Origin: Halobacillus locisalis
GTDB lineage: Bacteria > Bacillota > Bacilli > Bacillales > Halobacillaceae
DNA: 64,000 nucleotides
NCBI RefSeq assembly: GCF_013694105.1
Contig: NZ_JACEFG010000003.1
Coordinates: forward strand, 558,001 to 622,000
Reading direction: 5' to 3'
Within the stretch, counting starts at the first letter, position 1, and each line of letters starts with the position of its first letter. The notes beneath the pieces were generated by a model, which ran no database searches, was not told where the DNA came from, and saw only the letters and a list, made by a program, of their open reading frames with translations. The position numbers and the translations under genes are program-made. Below are positions 8,210 to 16,360 of the stretch, piece by piece.

Positions 8210-8392
8210 TTATGGACGCAAATCCTCATCGTACTCTTCTTCTGTCACGGAATCGTTCTTAGAATGGGGTCCATCCTTCTCTTCTTTCTTCTCTTTTCTC
8301 ACTTCCGTGTCTGGAATGCCGTCAATGAGCTTTTCTTTCTCGAACTTCTCTTCAAAATCTTCCTTTTTCTTCTTTTTGTGATTTTCACTCAT
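8210..8392 (-). CDS. Small, highly charged hypothetical protein
   Basis: 60 residues dominated by Lys and Glu (SENHKKKKKEDFEEKFEKEK...). The start ATG 8392 follows GGAGGTG at good distance, while a longer frame upstream lacks a site. Composition suggests an unstructured protein. No family is recognised. It lies 23 bp upstream of the yhfP-like gene on the same strand and may be cotranscribed. Confidence 0.7.
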   Translation of the reverse strand: MSENHKKKKKEDFEEKFEKEKLIDGIPDTEVRKEKKEEKDGPHSKNDSVTEEEYDEDLRP

Positions 8393-8522
8393 GTTTGCAC
8401 CTCCAAGAATCATTTCTCCTTGGTGATATACCTTTATTTGTCATATGATAAACGTATGTAAACACATACAAAACTCTTTATAAGTGCTCTATAGTAAGTC
8501 TTTACTTAGCCAAGTAAGGTAC

Positions 8523-8551
8523 AAAAAAAGCCACTTCTTAAATAGAAGTGG
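8523..8551 (-). terminator. Rho-independent terminator
   Basis: CCACTTCT/AGAAGTGG stem followed on the minus strand by a run of seven Ts, directly after the channel-like gene. Confidence 0.85.
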
Positions 8552-9178
8552 TCATCGACTGAAGTGCTCTTTAATTTTTTGCCCTAAGGGGGATTGAATC
8601 AAGTAATCGAACGCTGTACTGATGATCAGACCATGAAGGATGACTCCTAAAATGGTGAAAATGACAATAATGATTTGGCCCCCCGCTGTTGCAGGTTCGA
8701 ATCCGCTTCTCCCGAAGAAGGTGAGAGAGAGTAAGGCACTTAGCCATGCATCGGCATAAGGCTCTCCTTCCAAGAGATGTAACGGGATAATCAACAAAAA
8801 GACGAGGCCGAACGTTATCCCAGCAACAAGCAGCAGGTGTTGCCGTTTCAAAAATCGAATAAAAGGCATGGTGTAGTATTTAGTCATGGACTTCAGCCGT
8901 AGCAAATGAAGGATGCGTGCAAATCTTGCAAATTGAAAAATGGCATCTAAAGGGATGGCGGCAATGACAATGAAAGGATGTTTTTTTATGAAGCCCCATT
9001 TACTGTCACTCCGGTAAAGCCGGAATAAGAAATCGATGAAGAAAATCGACCATGTCCCCCAAACGATATAGCTATCATACCCCGTTTGTTTCCAGATGGT
9101 TGCAACAGAAAGACCGGCAAGGGCAATCATCATAAGCTCATAGATTGATTTTGTCGGTTTTTGTATGAGCCGTTTCAT
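8552..9178 (-). CDS. Voltage-gated-channel-like membrane protein with non-canonical pore loop
   Basis: 208 residues with about six hydrophobic segments and a basic, S4-like helix (FARFARILHLLRLKS near residues 82-97), as in small bacterial ion channels of the Kv type. The re-entrant pore region near residues 150-167 reads SLTFFGRSGFEPATAGG. It aligns with the canonical LTTVGYGDxxPxT, but the selectivity filter TVGYG is replaced by FFGRS. The fold is therefore recognisable, while potassium selectivity is doubtful. It may be a channel with other selectivity, or a non-conducting relative. The start ATG 9178 has a weak purine-rich leader. Confidence 0.7.
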   Translation of the reverse strand: MKRLIQKPTKSIYELMMIALAGLSVATIWKQTGYDSYIVWGTWSIFFIDFLFRLYRSDSKWGFIKKHPFIVIAAIPLDAIFQFARFARILHLLRLKSMTKYYTMPFIRFLKRQHLLLVAGITFGLVFLLIIPLHLLEGEPYADAWLSALLSLTFFGRSGFEPATAGGQIIIVIFTILGVILHGLIISTAFDYLIQSPLGQKIKEHFSR

Positions 9179-9363
9179 GAAGTCTGCTCCTTTTTCTAAT
9201 AATCTATCCTAAGTATATCACTTTTCTTGTATGTCGAATGCTGTAAATAGTTTATGCTCCTTCAAGGCCTTATGATGCTTGTTCTAATAAGTTCCTACAT
9301 TATATGGATTTGTTTCCCTAAATTGAAAGAGGGAGAAGGCCATACGCTGTCCATTGGGATTTC

Positions 9364-9936
9364 TTAACCCTTCGGTAAGTAAAAACGTCTTGTGAGAAAT
9401 AGAACCATAATAATCGCAAGAACGAACATACTCATCACGACAACTCCTATGTATTCACGGAACGTTTCCTTGATCCAATGAGTCCAAGGTTCTGGAATGG
9501 GTTCTGATCTGTTCTCGACGTAAGTAAGGTGATCGATCGTGTCGCCGCCGGAAGCTGGTTCCCAACCATGCTCACCTCGTTCCAGCCAAATCTCAATCTG
9601 GTCCCCTTCATAGATATCGACCTTTTTCCCGCCGTTCATTGCGACCCATGAAGGGATGTAAGTATAGATAACATCAAAAGAATCATTGATTGATAAGTCG
9701 ACTTCATCCGGTTTCTTTACAACCTTTGAGATGCGTAATTTCATCTGTCTCAACTGTTCCGGGGAAGTGCTTTGATCAGACAGGTCTTCGGTCAGCGAAT
9801 CGTTCTTTACGGTTCCGATAATATGTAGAGGTGCTTGTCGTTTGATTTCTTCTATCTCTGAAGGTTCCATACTGGCTATAGTAGATACTGGGAACAGTAG
9901 AATCGAGGCAACGATCACCATAAGCCATATTCTCAA
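9364..9936 (-). CDS. Secreted/membrane-anchored hypothetical protein
   Basis: 190 residues: an N-terminal signal peptide (MRIWLMVIVASILLFPVST), an extracellular beta-rich domain and one C-terminal membrane helix (about residues 164-182) before a short basic tail. The family is not recognised. It lies just downstream of the broken NlpC-like gene on the same strand, 18 bp after that gene's second stop, and may be in the same operon. The ribosome binding site is AAAGGATGG. Confidence 0.7.
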   Translation of the reverse strand: MRIWLMVIVASILLFPVSTIASMEPSEIEEIKRQAPLHIIGTVKNDSLTEDLSDQSTSPEQLRQMKLRISKVVKKPDEVDLSINDSFDVIYTYIPSWVAMNGGKKVDIYEGDQIEIWLERGEHGWEPASGGDTIDHLTYVENRSEPIPEPWTHWIKETFREYIGVVVMSMFVLAIIMVLFLTRRFYLPKG

Positions 9937-9954
9937 TCTACATCCATCCTTTCT

Positions 9955-10689
9955 TTACTTATCTGAAGAGAACCAACGTTTCAAGTGATGCCAACTGCGA
10001 GACACGAGGATTTTCTTCGGTTTAATAAATCCGTCCCTGAATTGATAAGTACGACCATTTTCTTCATAGATTCCAAGCACCTCCGATTTCACTTGCTGCT
10101 TCATATATTTTCTGAAAGGGAAGGAGCGGTATTTCTTCGGATGATAGAGTTTGTGAGAATGCAGGAATGGATACTCATATAATGGCCCTTAGTAGATTAG
10201 AGTCAAGTCTTCATGGTGTCTGAAATCATCGGGTGTCACGAGTGGACTTGGTTTAAGAAACAAAGTTGTCCCGGAGCGTTTCAGGACTTCAGAGACAAAT
10301 TGAGAACAAAAGTAGCTGGCCGGAACATCAATCGGTTGATTGACGGGCACACCTAAGAGTCCCACATAATTATATAAAAAAGTTTTGTGATTCCTTTTGA
10401 ATGCATGAACGATTCGTTCAAGCTTTTGGTAGTTTCTTCTGGACAATTGAAGTTCATAGACTGCACAAGTACTGTAGGGATACCAACTGAATGTACCTTG
10501 AACAAAATCCTCTTCTACAAAGCCTCCCCAAAACGGGTTCGTCGGCTTTCTACGGCCGAAACTGTATATACGTGTCATATCTTGGTCTAGAGCCAAAGAA
10601 GCATGATTATAAGGAGCGGCTGTAACGGCTTTGATCGCGCGGTTTGGCAAAGACCCTGTGTTGGATAATAGGATGTAAACGGATTTCAT
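9955..10689 (-). pseudogene. YiiX/NlpC-P60-like cysteine peptidase-fold gene with an in-frame TAA
   Basis: The frame from ATG 10689 encodes 166 residues ending ...HEDLTLIY, then TAA at 10189-10191. It continues in the same frame for 77 codons (GPLYEYPFLHSHKLYHP...) to TAA 9955-9957. The first part has the permuted papain-like pattern: NHASLALD with the His, and PASYFCSQFVSEVL with the Cys. The sequence crossing the stop (LIY-stop-GPLYEY) looks like an uninterrupted protein, so a roughly 244-residue gene with one nonsense change is likely. The catalytic part lies before the stop, so a shortened protein could still be active. ATG 10689, not 10695, fits the GAGGTAG site. A sequencing error cannot be excluded. 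Confidence 0.6.
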
Positions 10690-10862
10690 AGTCATCTACC
10701 TCACTGGATGATAATTTGGCAATCTTCTCCACTATTCTTCATTTTCTTCAATATACTATATTTAACATTTAGGAAAAAGGGGTATTCAAACACAACAATT
10801 TCTATCCATCTATTTCTATGGTATTCTCAAATTATAGAATTCGCATAGAAAGGATTGAATCA

Positions 10863-11459
10863 GTGAAAATCCTCTCCAATATATTAGCGTTTGCCATGTT
10901 TGTCGGTTGCTTGGCTGTGCTTCTGTTCGTCGTATTTCCGAAAGCTGACCCATCTCCGATATTCAAGTCTTATTCATATAAAGAAGAAAAAGTGAAAGAA
11001 GACGTCCCTTTGCCAACGATGCTTCATCCTTTAGTTGAGAAATATCGAGATGAACTCGTTGCTTCTGTAAAGAAAAAAGGAATTGATGTTGTCATCACAG
11101 AAGGCCACAGAACGGAAGAGCGACAAAATGAGCTTTATGCTCGTGGGCGCTCGACTGATGGTCAGGTCGTCACGAATGCACAGGCCGGTGAGTCTTATCA
11201 TAATTATGGATTGGCGATCGACTTTGCATTGCGGACTCCAAATGGTGACGTTGTTTGGGATACGGAGCGTGACGATAATGAGAACGGTGAAGCGGACTGG
11301 ATGGAAGTGGTAGCTGTTGCGAAAGATATGGGCTTTGAGTGGGGCGGTGACTGGCGGAACTTCAAAGATTACCCGCACCTACAAATGGATTTCGGCTTAT
11401 CCATTAGAGAGTTGAAACGAGGCGAGCGTCCAAAAGTGGAAGAATACGCAGATGAATAA
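10863..11459 (+). CDS. cwlK: D-alanyl/L-alanyl-D-glutamate peptidase, CwlK-like (M15)
   Basis: 198 residues: an N-terminal membrane anchor (residues 5-25), then a VanY/M15 metallopeptidase domain. Zinc-site motifs are SYHNYGLAIDFAL (His and Asp) and YPHLQM (His); GFEWGGDW precedes them. The sequence follows B. subtilis CwlK, which cleaves the L-Ala-D-Glu bond in peptidoglycan stem peptides. GTG 10863 with AAAGGA upstream is preferred to the frame's more upstream ATG 10818, because it begins directly at the membrane anchor. Confidence 0.9.
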   Translation: MKILSNILAFAMFVGCLAVLLFVVFPKADPSPIFKSYSYKEEKVKEDVPLPTMLHPLVEKYRDELVASVKKKGIDVVITEGHRTEERQNELYARGRSTDGQVVTNAQAGESYHNYGLAIDFALRTPNGDVVWDTERDDNENGEADWMEVVAVAKDMGFEWGGDWRNFKDYPHLQMDFGLSIRELKRGERPKVEEYADE

Positions 11460-11492
11460 AACCGTGTCCCTCATATTGAGGGGCACGGTTTT
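11458..11492 (+). terminator. Terminator after cwlK
   Basis: AAACCGTG...CCCTCA pairs with TGAGGG...CACGGTTT (15 bp, one G-T pair), followed by Ts. Confidence 0.88.
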
Positions 11493-11527
11493 ATGATGGT
11501 TTAAGGAACGATAGAATCGTCGCTTTT

Positions 11528-12448
11528 TTAGTGTTCATAAGCTTCATATGGTTTGATCATGCCATAAATGGTTTCTGTGTAAGGCATCGATAGGTTTACG
11601 GCATTGCCTAGGCGTAAGGCGCCACCATGCAAATGTTCCACTTCTAGAGGTAACCCTTTGCGCCGGTCTTGATGCATGGAAGACGTCATATCATAATCAA
11701 ATCCTCTTAGACGTTCAAATGCGTTCGCGACATGTTCGTCCGTCAACTCGATCTTGTGTGCAACAGCGAGTTGTTTCATTTCATCAAGCACCCGCTCGGC
11801 GATACGGAATGTTTGTGGATAGCTTTTTATCGCGCCGATTGGCTGATTGACAGCGGCTGTAATACCAGAGAATGCTGAGATGAACATATATTTCTTCCAC
11901 ATATCTTCTAGTATGTTCGGGCTGAGCGTTCCATTTAGATTCGCTTGATTACACGCTAAAGCAAGCTCTTCACAAATTTGTTGTTGTGAAGGGTGAAGAG
12001 GACCGAAGACAAGGTCATGGAATTCACTCGTATGAACGACATGTCCCTGGTCATCTAAAGTGGCAATGATATAAGAGAGTCCACCTAATACAGCTTCTTC
12101 TCCTAACTCTTTTTGTAAAATAGAGATATGTTCCATACCGTTCAGTACAGGGAATACTTTCGCGCCTTTCTGTGCAAGTTGGTGGAGCCACTCTAGTGTT
12201 CCGTGAAGGTGATATCCTTTGACGGCTAAAAAGACTAGATTCGGTTCTTCGATTTGTTCTGGACTAGTGGCGATGATAGGCTCAGGAACGGTATAATCCC
12301 CCATGGCACTATGTAATTGAAGCCCTTGTTCTTCCAATTGTTCAGCTCGTCCGTCTCTTACGAGGTTAATGACTTCATGTCCAGCTTCCTGCCAGCGAGC
12401 TCCAAAATAAGCTCCTAATGCACCGGCTCCTAATACGACGATTTTCAT
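11528..12448 (-). CDS. panE: 2-dehydropantoate 2-reductase (ketopantoate reductase)
   Basis: 306 residues. The N-terminal Rossmann motif KIVVLGAGALGAYFGA binds NADPH. LVFLAVKGYH carries the conserved Lys of the AVK motif. The C-terminal domain includes KKYMFISAFSGITAAVNQPIG and EVEHLHGGALRLG, a typical PanE closing block. It reduces ketopantoate to pantoate in pantothenate and CoA synthesis. Firmicutes often carry several PanE-like paralogues, so another 2-oxoacid substrate is possible. AGGAGG precedes ATG 12448. Confidence 0.9.
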   Translation of the reverse strand: MKIVVLGAGALGAYFGARWQEAGHEVINLVRDGRAEQLEEQGLQLHSAMGDYTVPEPIIATSPEQIEEPNLVFLAVKGYHLHGTLEWLHQLAQKGAKVFPVLNGMEHISILQKELGEEAVLGGLSYIIATLDDQGHVVHTSEFHDLVFGPLHPSQQQICEELALACNQANLNGTLSPNILEDMWKKYMFISAFSGITAAVNQPIGAIKSYPQTFRIAERVLDEMKQLAVAHKIELTDEHVANAFERLRGFDYDMTSSMHQDRRKGLPLEVEHLHGGALRLGNAVNLSMPYTETIYGMIKPYEAYEH

Positions 12449-12496
12449 TGATCGATTCCTCCTATCTACTTATATGCTTTCTAGGGTGAAAGCTGA

Positions 12497-12531
12497 AGTG
12501 GGAGAAGATGGTCAGACCATTTCTCCACTTG
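12497..12531 (-). terminator. Long hairpin overlapping a stop codon
   Basis: AAGTGGGAGAAGATGGTC and GACCATTTCTCCACTT pair over about 16 bp. It covers the stop codon of the 12512-12898 gene. No T-run follows on the minus strand, so it may be an RNA-stability or attenuating hairpin before panE rather than a simple terminator. Confidence 0.4.
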
Positions 12532-12898
12532 ACTGTGATTCCCTTGGATCTTTCGTGCTGAAACTTGACGTCACCACACGGTTCATTTCTACAATATCTT
12601 TGATGTGGCCGTCTAAGTAATGGATGATGTCATTAAACCCTATTGACGCCATCACTTCATGATAGTGTTGTTCATCTTTAAATTTGGACTGCCCGAGTAT
12701 CAATTCTTCGTCCTCATCCATTTCAATTAAATTCAATATGCCCATAGAGCCTTGCCTTCCTGTAAGCTCGTGAGAAAAATACATGTCGTGTTCTAACGTG
12801 CCATGAGACTCCAACATCTCTCCAGACTGTCTTGACATCTTCATGAAAGCATCTAACTTGTTTCTTTTTACCCTGAAAAAGCAAATGACGGTGTACAT
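12512..12898 (-). CDS. Hypothetical protein, possible dimeric alpha/beta-barrel fold
   Basis: 128 residues. The N-terminus YTVICFFRVKRNKLDAFMKMSRQ and the overall pattern resemble ferredoxin-like dimeric alpha/beta-barrel (ABM/DUF1428-type) proteins, but the match is too weak to name. It is followed on the same strand by panE, with a hairpin in between. The ribosome binding site is GGGGGAAACG-like upstream of ATG 12898. Function unknown. Confidence 0.65.
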   Translation of the reverse strand: MYTVICFFRVKRNKLDAFMKMSRQSGEMLESHGTLEHDMYFSHELTGRQGSMGILNLIEMDEDEELILGQSKFKDEQHYHEVMASIGFNDIIHYLDGHIKDIVEMNRVVTSSFSTKDPRESQSSGEMV

Positions 12899-12928
12899 AA
12901 TCGTTTCCCCCTGTGGTGAAGTTTCTGT

Positions 12929-13234
12929 TTACGCAGTTTTATCCTTCCTCGTCGAACGACCAGCGTCGATAAGTAATACAATCGCCGTAACGGTGTGCAT
13001 AATCCATCCTACAATCGGAATCACAGCGACCGCGCTCGTAATCATTCCTAGGATATTACCGCCATACGTGCGGTTATCATTGATGGCCACGATTAAAGTA
13101 ATCAAATGGGCAACGAACATAAATAGAAGGGCTCCCCATCCTCCACTTAATACAAAAAGACCTCCAGCAAGCGGAATGGCCAATAAAGCTTCGCATACTC
13201 CTGTAATCCATTTGAGTAATGTGGATAATTTCAT
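12929..13234 (-). CDS. Small integral membrane protein
   Basis: 101 residues with three to four hydrophobic segments (about 8-30, 33-50, 60-92) and a basic tail STRKDKTA. The motif GGNILGMITSAVAVIPIVGWIMH recurs in unnamed small Bacillaceae membrane proteins as far as I can judge. It lies 30 bp upstream of the previous gene on the same strand and is probably cotranscribed. Function unknown. Confidence 0.65.
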   Translation of the reverse strand: MKLSTLLKWITGVCEALLAIPLAGGLFVLSGGWGALLFMFVAHLITLIVAINDNRTYGGNILGMITSAVAVIPIVGWIMHTVTAIVLLIDAGRSTRKDKTA

Positions 13235-13410
13235 AGTTCCAAAACTCCTAACATTGACTGAGGCTAAGGCGCTGAAACGTCTTCCATACGTTACGAGATC
13301 AGCGTCTTTTCTATTTTAACAAAATAGCTCTCTAAACTCCTATTCCCTCTCTTCATCATTTCATTCGACGAATTTTGCTCAAACCCTTTAGGAGATAATA
13401 GGAAAGTTTC

Positions 13411-13422
13411 GGACATTTGTCC
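13411..13422. promoter_or_regulatory. Palindrome upstream of the DMT-Crp-DMT operon
   Basis: GGACATTTGTCC (arms GGACA/TGTCC) lies about 60 bp before the first gene. A binding site for the operon's own Crp/Fnr regulator is a guess based on position only. Confidence 0.35.
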
Positions 13423-13481
13423 TTTTCTAGAATGTGAAAATGGTTTTCAATGAGTACAGAAATCAAGAAGGGGACATCGTT

Positions 13482-13907
13482 ATGAAGGGGATTTTATTTT
13501 CAATCATTGCAGGTCTTTGTATTACGCTACAAGGGATCTTCAATTCAAATATGAGCACAGTGTTAAGTGGATGGCACACGACCGTCGTGGTGCATACCGT
13601 CGCTTTTAGCTTATCGCTTCTGATTTACTCTTTTGTTAGAGATGGAAACAGGAAAGGGTTGGGGGCTGTTCATCCGGTCTACTTCATAGGTGGAACGTTT
13701 GGTGTGCCGGTTGTGTTCTCTGAACTGACCGCCATCCAATTATTAGGACCGGCAGCAGCGATTTCAATTTTGCTGGTAGCTCAATTACTTGGAGCGTTTG
13801 TTGTAGAATCAAGAGGGTGGTTCGGTCAAGACAAATTGCCGGTTGAACGTCATCAAGTAATGGGGATTGTTCTGATGATTGTCGGCGTCCTTATTTTTAA
13901 ATGGTGA
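13482..13907 (+). CDS. DMT-superfamily half-transporter (YdcZ/DUF606 family)
   Basis: 141 residues with five predicted membrane helices; pattern GILFSIIAGLCITLQGIFNSNMS, then GGTFGVPVVFSELTAIQLLGPAAAISILLVAQLLGAFVVE. This is the YdcZ (PF04657) single-domain DMT type. These small proteins are thought to act as dimers in drug or metabolite export. ATG 13482 follows AGAAGGGG at 8 nt; the frame's earlier ATG at 13434 lacks a site. It forms an operon with a Crp/Fnr regulator and a second YdcZ-type protein, suggesting a heterodimeric pair. Confidence 0.85.
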   Translation: MKGILFSIIAGLCITLQGIFNSNMSTVLSGWHTTVVVHTVAFSLSLLIYSFVRDGNRKGLGAVHPVYFIGGTFGVPVVFSELTAIQLLGPAAAISILLVAQLLGAFVVESRGWFGQDKLPVERHQVMGIVLMIVGVLIFKW

Positions 13908-13979
13908 TGGTCATCGACATTGAAGTTCCACTCCTGTGAAAGACAAACTAATGATGTTCAAAAAGAAAGAGGGAGAACA

Positions 13980-14669
13980 ATGAGAGAAGTGACAGACTGC
14001 CCGGTTGGCATAGAAGATTACGACTTAGACAAAGTATTTACAAAAGAAACAATCCGGCGATTGAGCTATTTCAAAATCAATCAGGGAGATATTATATGTG
14101 TCAAAGGGGATAAACTCGACCACATGTATTTTCTGTTATCAGGAAAGATTAAAATCCATACAATTTCTCCCGAGGGAAAGGGACTCATCCTCAGGTTCAA
14201 AACTCCCATGGCCATCATCGGTGATGTAGAATATATTCAAGGAACAGAAGTATTTCATACGGTTGAAGCGGTAACAGAAGGCTTTTTGGTTGGGGTATCG
14301 TTTCAAAAGTTGAGAACTTATGAAAGACAAAATACGAAGTTCTTGGAGTTTTTGCTCGAAGTTATCAGCAATAAATTTTATACAGAATCGCATGCTTCCA
14401 CGTTGAACATGTTATACCCGGCAGACGTACGTCTAGCAAGTTACTTATTATCAATTTCTGATGATGGTAAAGGTTCAATGTTTCATGAGGAAATGCGCAC
14501 ATCGAATTTACAGGAGTTTGCGGATGTCATGGGCACAAGCTATCGGCATTTGAACCGAATTCTTTCTAGTTTTCACCAAAAAGGGATCATTGAGCGTAAA
14601 CGAGGTTCCATAAAGATTAAAGATTTGGATTTACTGAGAGAAAAAGCGAATGGAAACATTTATGAATAA
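13980..14669 (+). CDS. Crp/Fnr-family transcriptional regulator
   Basis: 229 residues. The N-terminal cyclic-nucleotide-like beta barrel runs from about residue 20 to 140 (GDIICVKGDKLDHMYFLLSGKIKIHTISPEG). A dimer helix follows, and then a C-terminal winged helix (LQEFADVMGTSYRHLNRILSSFHQKGIIERKRGSIKI). The layout resembles E. coli YeiL. Only isolated cysteines are present, so the [4Fe-4S] cluster of true FNR is unlikely; the ligand is unknown. ATG 13980 follows GAGGGAG. It is sandwiched between two half-transporters it probably controls. Confidence 0.88.
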   Translation: MREVTDCPVGIEDYDLDKVFTKETIRRLSYFKINQGDIICVKGDKLDHMYFLLSGKIKIHTISPEGKGLILRFKTPMAIIGDVEYIQGTEVFHTVEAVTEGFLVGVSFQKLRTYERQNTKFLEFLLEVISNKFYTESHASTLNMLYPADVRLASYLLSISDDGKGSMFHEEMRTSNLQEFADVMGTSYRHLNRILSSFHQKGIIERKRGSIKIKDLDLLREKANGNIYE

Positions 14670-14681
14670 AGGGGTTATTTT

Positions 14682-15173
14682 ATGTTAGGTATAGTCCTTT
14701 CTATTGTCGCGGGTGTATTGATCAGCACTCAAAACGTTTTTAATACACGAATTAGTGAAAAGGGTGGAGCATGGGCGACGACTACCATCGTTCTAGGCAT
14801 CGGGTTGGTCGTATCGATTCCCGTTTTCTTCATTATGGATGACACCCACTTACTTGCTTTAGGTGGAGTAAATCCGATTTACTTACTCGGCGGCGTCTTC
14901 GGGGTAGGGATCGTTTATGGATTGATGCGTGGGATGACGTTGTTAGGTCCTGCTTATGCGGTCAGTATCGTAATGGTGTCCCAGCTCGTCATGGCCTCTG
15001 TCATCAACACGTTCGGTTTATTCAACTTTGAGGCCATGGCTTTTACGCTTCAGAAAGGCATCGGGTTAGCGCTACTTATCGTCGGCGTTCTCGTGTTCAA
15101 GTTAGGCGGAAAGGTCAACGTTTCAGGCAAAGTAAAGAAAATAAACGAAAAAAGAACGCTCTACGATGTGTAG
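14682..15173 (+). CDS. DMT-superfamily half-transporter (YdcZ/DUF606 family), second partner
   Basis: 163 residues, five hydrophobic helices, paralogous to the 13482 gene: GIVLSIVAGVLISTQNVFNTRIS at the N-terminus, then GGVFGVGIVYGLMRGMTLLGPAYAVSIVMVSQLVMASVIN. It has a longer basic C-terminal tail (KVNVSGKVKKINEKR). It lies 12 bp after the regulator gene with an AAAGGGG site. The pairing of two diverged half-transporters recalls paired SMR exporters such as YkkCD. Confidence 0.85.
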   Translation: MLGIVLSIVAGVLISTQNVFNTRISEKGGAWATTTIVLGIGLVVSIPVFFIMDDTHLLALGGVNPIYLLGGVFGVGIVYGLMRGMTLLGPAYAVSIVMVSQLVMASVINTFGLFNFEAMAFTLQKGIGLALLIVGVLVFKLGGKVNVSGKVKKINEKRTLYDV

Positions 15174-15187
15174 AGCGTTCTTTTTTC
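15152..15187. terminator. Bidirectional terminator shared by the DMT operon and mreBH
   Basis: AAAAGAACGCTCTAC / GTAGAGCGTTCTTTT form a 15-bp perfect stem with an A-run before and a T-run after. The TAG stop of the DMT gene lies inside the stem. Confidence 0.92.
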
Positions 15188-15189
15188 GT

Positions 15190-16197
15190 TTATTTTGAGA
15201 CTTTTTGTAGTTTCTTCATCATAGATAAGGAACGACCTGTTCCAATTGCTACGGACTCGAGAGGGCTTGGTGCCATGTGAACGGGTACGTAGATTTCATT
15301 CGATAACCATTCTTGCATCCCGTTCAGAAGACAACCGCCTCCTGTTAAGATGACACCATGGTCGACGATATCTCCACTTAATTCTGGTGGACATTCCTCG
15401 AGTGTGGCACGGACCGTTTCCAACAGCTGCTCCAGCGTTTCACGAAGGGCTGATTGAATCTCTGTGGATGTAAGCTCGATGGTCTTAGGAAGGCCAGTTA
15501 CCATGTCGCGCCCTCTGACTTCCATTGTAGCTTCTGGGTGCTCGATCAGGGCGTACCCAATCTCCATTTTAATTTGTTCGGCTGTTCGTTCGCCAATCAA
15601 CACATTGTACATTTTACGGACATATTTGACGATTTCTTCATCCATCACATCTCCGCCTGTTCGAATTGACTTACAGGAGACGACTCCTCCGAATGAGATG
15701 ATGGCTACTTCACTCGTTCCTCCGCCGATATCGACGATGACATTGGCGACCGGTTCATCAACAGGTAAATCGGCACCTATGGCTGCTGCGATCGGTTCTT
15801 CGATTAACTGGACATCTTTCGCGCCGTAACTGTTGACGGCATTTTTGATGGCGCGTTGCTCAACAGATGTTGAACCAGAAGGGATACAGACGACAACAGT
15901 CGGTTTACGCATGGACATGCCTGACTTTTTCGCTACTTTTTTCATCAACTCTTTCAACATTTGAGCCGTCATGTCAAAATCAGCGATGACCCCATCTCTC
16001 AGTGGACGGACGGGAATAACGTTACGTGGTGTTTTTCCTACCATTTCTTTCGCTTCTTTTCCTACGGCGACCACACTTTTGGTATCGGTGTTGTAGGCGA
16101 CCACAGATGGCTCATTAAGTAAAATTCCTTTAGACTTAGAGTATATTAATATATTAGCAGTACCAAGATCGATACCGATTTCCGCGCTTGAAAACAT
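15190..16197 (-). CDS. mreBH: Cell-shape protein MreBH (actin-like)
   Basis: 335 residues of the MreB/Mbl/MreBH family: phosphate 1 motif [16 protein letters not shown], phosphate 2 [20 protein letters not shown], adenosine motif [13 protein letters not shown]. It forms membrane-associated ATP-dependent filaments that guide lateral wall synthesis. It is closer to B. subtilis MreBH than to MreB or Mbl in the N-terminal [10 protein letters not shown] and in the [25 protein letters not shown] stretch; it also stands alone rather than beside mreCD. ATG 16197 follows GGAGGT. Confidence 0.9.
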   Translation of the reverse strand: MFSSAEIGIDLGTANILIYSKSKGILLNEPSVVAYNTDTKSVVAVGKEAKEMVGKTPRNVIPVRPLRDGVIADFDMTAQMLKELMKKVAKKSGMSMRKPTVVVCIPSGSTSVEQRAIKNAVNSYGAKDVQLIEEPIAAAIGADLPVDEPVANVIVDIGGGTSEVAIISFGGVVSCKSIRTGGDVMDEEIVKYVRKMYNVLIGERTAEQIKMEIGYALIEHPEATMEVRGRDMVTGLPKTIELTSTEIQSALRETLEQLLETVRATLEECPPELSGDIVDHGVILTGGGCLLNGMQEWLSNEIYVPVHMAPSPLESVAIGTGRSLSMMKKLQKVSK

Positions 16198-16244
16198 TTA
16201 GACGTACCTCCAAAGATGCTAGATTCTCTTATATGACTTCTATT

Positions 16245-16273
16245 ATGATAGAAGTTTTGTGGGGGTTTCACAA
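16245..16273 (-). promoter_or_regulatory. Candidate SigA promoter of mreBH
   Basis: On the minus strand TTGTGA (16273-16268), a 17-nt spacer containing ACCCCC, and TATCAT (16250-16245). B. subtilis mreBH is SigI-dependent; the CCCCC run fits a SigI -35 but no CGAA follows. Confidence 0.4.
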
Positions 16274-16360
16274 TAGGAAATTAGTGGCTTGCCAAAACAT
16301 ATGAAGCGAATCGCCTAGATATGTATAATAGAAGTAATTGATACAAAGGAGTTTTTCCTC

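Noticed and set aside
10863-11459. Start at ATG 10818 for cwlK
   Set aside because: The extra 15 residues come from AT-rich leader DNA; GTG 10863 with AAAGGA begins at the membrane anchor.
13980-14669. True FNR oxygen sensor
   Set aside because: The cysteine set for a [4Fe-4S] cluster is absent.
15190-16197. MreB or Mbl instead of MreBH
   Set aside because: No mreCD or spoIIID context, and the N-terminus and middle fit MreBH better.
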